Positions 6,107 through 6,809 of a stretch of 6,809 bases of DNA are shown here, one piece after another (position 1 is the stretch's first letter; the number at the start of each line of letters is the position of its first letter). Location of the stretch: contig JAJYCH010000266.1 of assembly GCA_021778575.1 (NCBI GenBank), positions 1 through 6,809 of the forward strand. The letters run 5' to 3'. The notes under the pieces were generated by a model. The model saw only the letters and a list, made by a program, of their open reading frames with translations, ran no database searches and was not told where the DNA came from. This DNA comes from Planctomycetota bacterium (GTDB lineage: Bacteria; Planctomycetota; Planctomycetia; Isosphaerales; Isosphaeraceae). Both the position numbers and the translations under genes were made by a program.

Positions 6107-6394
6107 TCAGTCAAGAACAGCCGGAACCAGGAAGCTATCGACGTTTCGCTTGGGGGCGTTGGCGAGGGCCTCTTCCCGGGGGAGGGACGGCCCTCGAACG
6201 TCGTTGCGGAAGACGTTGTGGACCTCGACACCGTGCGCCAGGGGCTCGACGTTGGCCGTGTCGAGTTCCCCCAGTTGCTCGACGAAGCCCACAATATTGT
6301 TGAGCTGGCCGGTGAATAATTCAAGTTCGGTGGGCGTCAGGCGGAGCCGGGCCAGCAGGGCGACCTTGGCGACCTCGTCGGCGGTCATACTCAT
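6107..6394 (-). CDS. gatC: Aspartyl/glutamyl-tRNA(Asn/Gln) amidotransferase subunit C
   Basis: A 95-residue GatC, the small subunit that wraps around GatA and GatB and stabilises the cytoplasmic GatCAB complex. The usual family pattern is complete: VAKVALLARLRLTPTELELF (8-27), LNNIVGFVEQLGELDT (31-46), VEPLAHGVEVHNVFRND (49-65), PREEALANAPKR (72-83), and the closing SFLVPAVLD that threads to the partner subunits. The length is normal for the family. The ATG at 6394 has GGAG 8 bases upstream; a second ATG two codons in (6388) is less well placed. It is the first gene of the cluster, followed by gatA after a 104-base gap holding a palindromic repeat. Confidence 0.95.
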   Translation of the reverse strand: MSMTADEVAKVALLARLRLTPTELELFTGQLNNIVGFVEQLGELDTANVEPLAHGVEVHNVFRNDVRGPSLPREEALANAPKRNVDSFLVPAVLD

Positions 6395-6402
6395 CGAAAC
6401 AG

Positions 6403-6406
6403 CTCC
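6403..6406 (-). promoter_or_regulatory. Shine-Dalgarno site of gatC
   Basis: GGAG on the minus strand, 8 bases before the ATG at 6394. It supports that start over the internal ATG at 6388. Confidence 0.6.
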
Positions 6407-6566
6407 GCTTTCCGTCGGTTTTCGGGACCAGTTTGCCGAGACAGAGGCTCAGGCGATCGGTCGAAGCCGCTAGTTTGCCAGATGTCCGCCCCTCATTCAA
6501 GGTTCGCGACGGAAGTCGCGCGGTTTGGCTTCGTTCCACCGCGCCCCTGGCTTCGATTTCCGAGCA

Positions 6567-6595
6567 ATCATAAAATAAGAGGCTTGGGGTGTCTG
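6567..6595 (-). promoter_or_regulatory. Candidate sigma-70-like promoter for the gat cluster
   Basis: On the minus strand, CAGACA (6595-6590; 4 of 6 to TTGACA) is followed by a 17-base spacer and TATGAT (6572-6567; 5 of 6 to TATAAT). The spacer is AT-rich near the -10. It would start transcription near 6560 and leave a leader of about 165 bases before gatC. The -35 box overlaps the palindrome CTGCGCAG (6593-6600). The match was found by eye in a region with no other good candidate, so it remains tentative. Confidence 0.35.
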
Positions 6596-6809
6596 CGCAG
6601 GTTGGGTCGAGCCCCGTCGAACTCCACCGTCTGTCTGAGTAGCCCCACCGTCGAATCATCAAGGATGTTGGGGCTCGCCTCATCCTGCGCAGTTATCCCA
6701 TATTAACCCAGTTCTCGCGGTCAGTGCGTGCGGGGGCGGGCCTGGGGTCAGGCGTTGGTGTTTTCTGATTTGTTCAGCGTCCTTCTGATCAAGCTCGGAG
6801 CCGTTCGAC

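Larger units (their letters stand above)
6395..6809. other. Upstream region of gatC with no convincing gene
   Basis: These 415 bases hold no gene I can support. Short open frames here have Arg/Ser-rich products typical of non-coding GC-rich DNA. What can be seen: the candidate promoter; two copies of the palindromic octamer CTGCGCAG (6593-6600 and 6685-6692); a hairpin AGCCCCA/TGGGGCT (6641-6647 with 6669-6675); a perfect 6-bp hairpin CGCGAC/GTCGCG with a 4-base loop (6505-6520); and an overlapping 7-bp hairpin GCGCGGT/ACCGCGC (6518-6544). At the right edge, two minus-strand frames are open to the border. One ends with a stop at 6748-6750 (19 codons, ending SLIRRTLNKSENTNA) and the other about 70 bases further on. 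Either could be the 3' end of an upstream gene, but neither is recognisable. Confidence 0.5.

Noticed and set aside
6321..6683. Minus-strand 120-codon frame overlapping the gatC start
   Set aside because: It runs into gatC in a different frame, with an Arg/Ser/Thr-rich product and no family features.
1..6809. CRISPR arrays, tRNA or rRNA genes
   Set aside because: No regularly spaced repeats with unique spacers, and no tRNA cloverleaf or rRNA-like segment, were seen on either strand.

Overview
The window is a mostly GC-rich bacterial chromosome segment that looks planctomycete-like, possibly Isosphaeraceae or a relative. This rests on gene style: a Tat-exported sugar phosphate isomerase/epimerase-like protein, a GatCAB amidotransferase, a small cupin and weak Shine-Dalgarno use. 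It is an inference, not a phylogeny. Everything from about 375 to the right edge that can be recognised is on the minus strand. Only the partial cupin gene at the left edge is on the plus strand, converging on the others.

Right to left, in the direction of transcription: a 415-base upstream region (6395-6809) with a candidate promoter and possible leader hairpins; gatC (6107-6394); a 50-base palindrome made of heptamer repeats; gatA (4509-6002); a HEPN-like gene (4066-4509); an unrecognised small gene (3728-4087); gatB (2201-3676); a Tat-signal xylose-isomerase-like TIM-barrel protein (1275-2156); and a membrane-anchored HExxH metallopeptidase (390-1190). A clear intrinsic terminator (375-405) overlaps the peptidase stop codon. 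All seven minus-strand genes could form one long transcriptional unit ending there, because no other convincing terminator facing left is seen.

GatC, GatA and GatB form the tRNA-dependent amidotransferase that converts mischarged Glu-tRNA(Gln) and/or Asp-tRNA(Asn) to Gln-tRNA(Gln) and Asn-tRNA(Asn). The main point of interest is the two-gene module wedged between gatA and gatB. It is far more AT-rich than its neighbours (one 60-base stretch hand-counted at 35% GC, against 70% for a stretch of gatA). It is stitched in by a TAATG stop/start junction with gatA and an overlapping junction between its own two genes. The first protein has HEPN-like features but no R-x4-6-H nuclease motif. The second is a small alpha/beta protein I do not recognise. 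This looks like an acquired two-protein system riding on the expression of a tRNA-charging enzyme.
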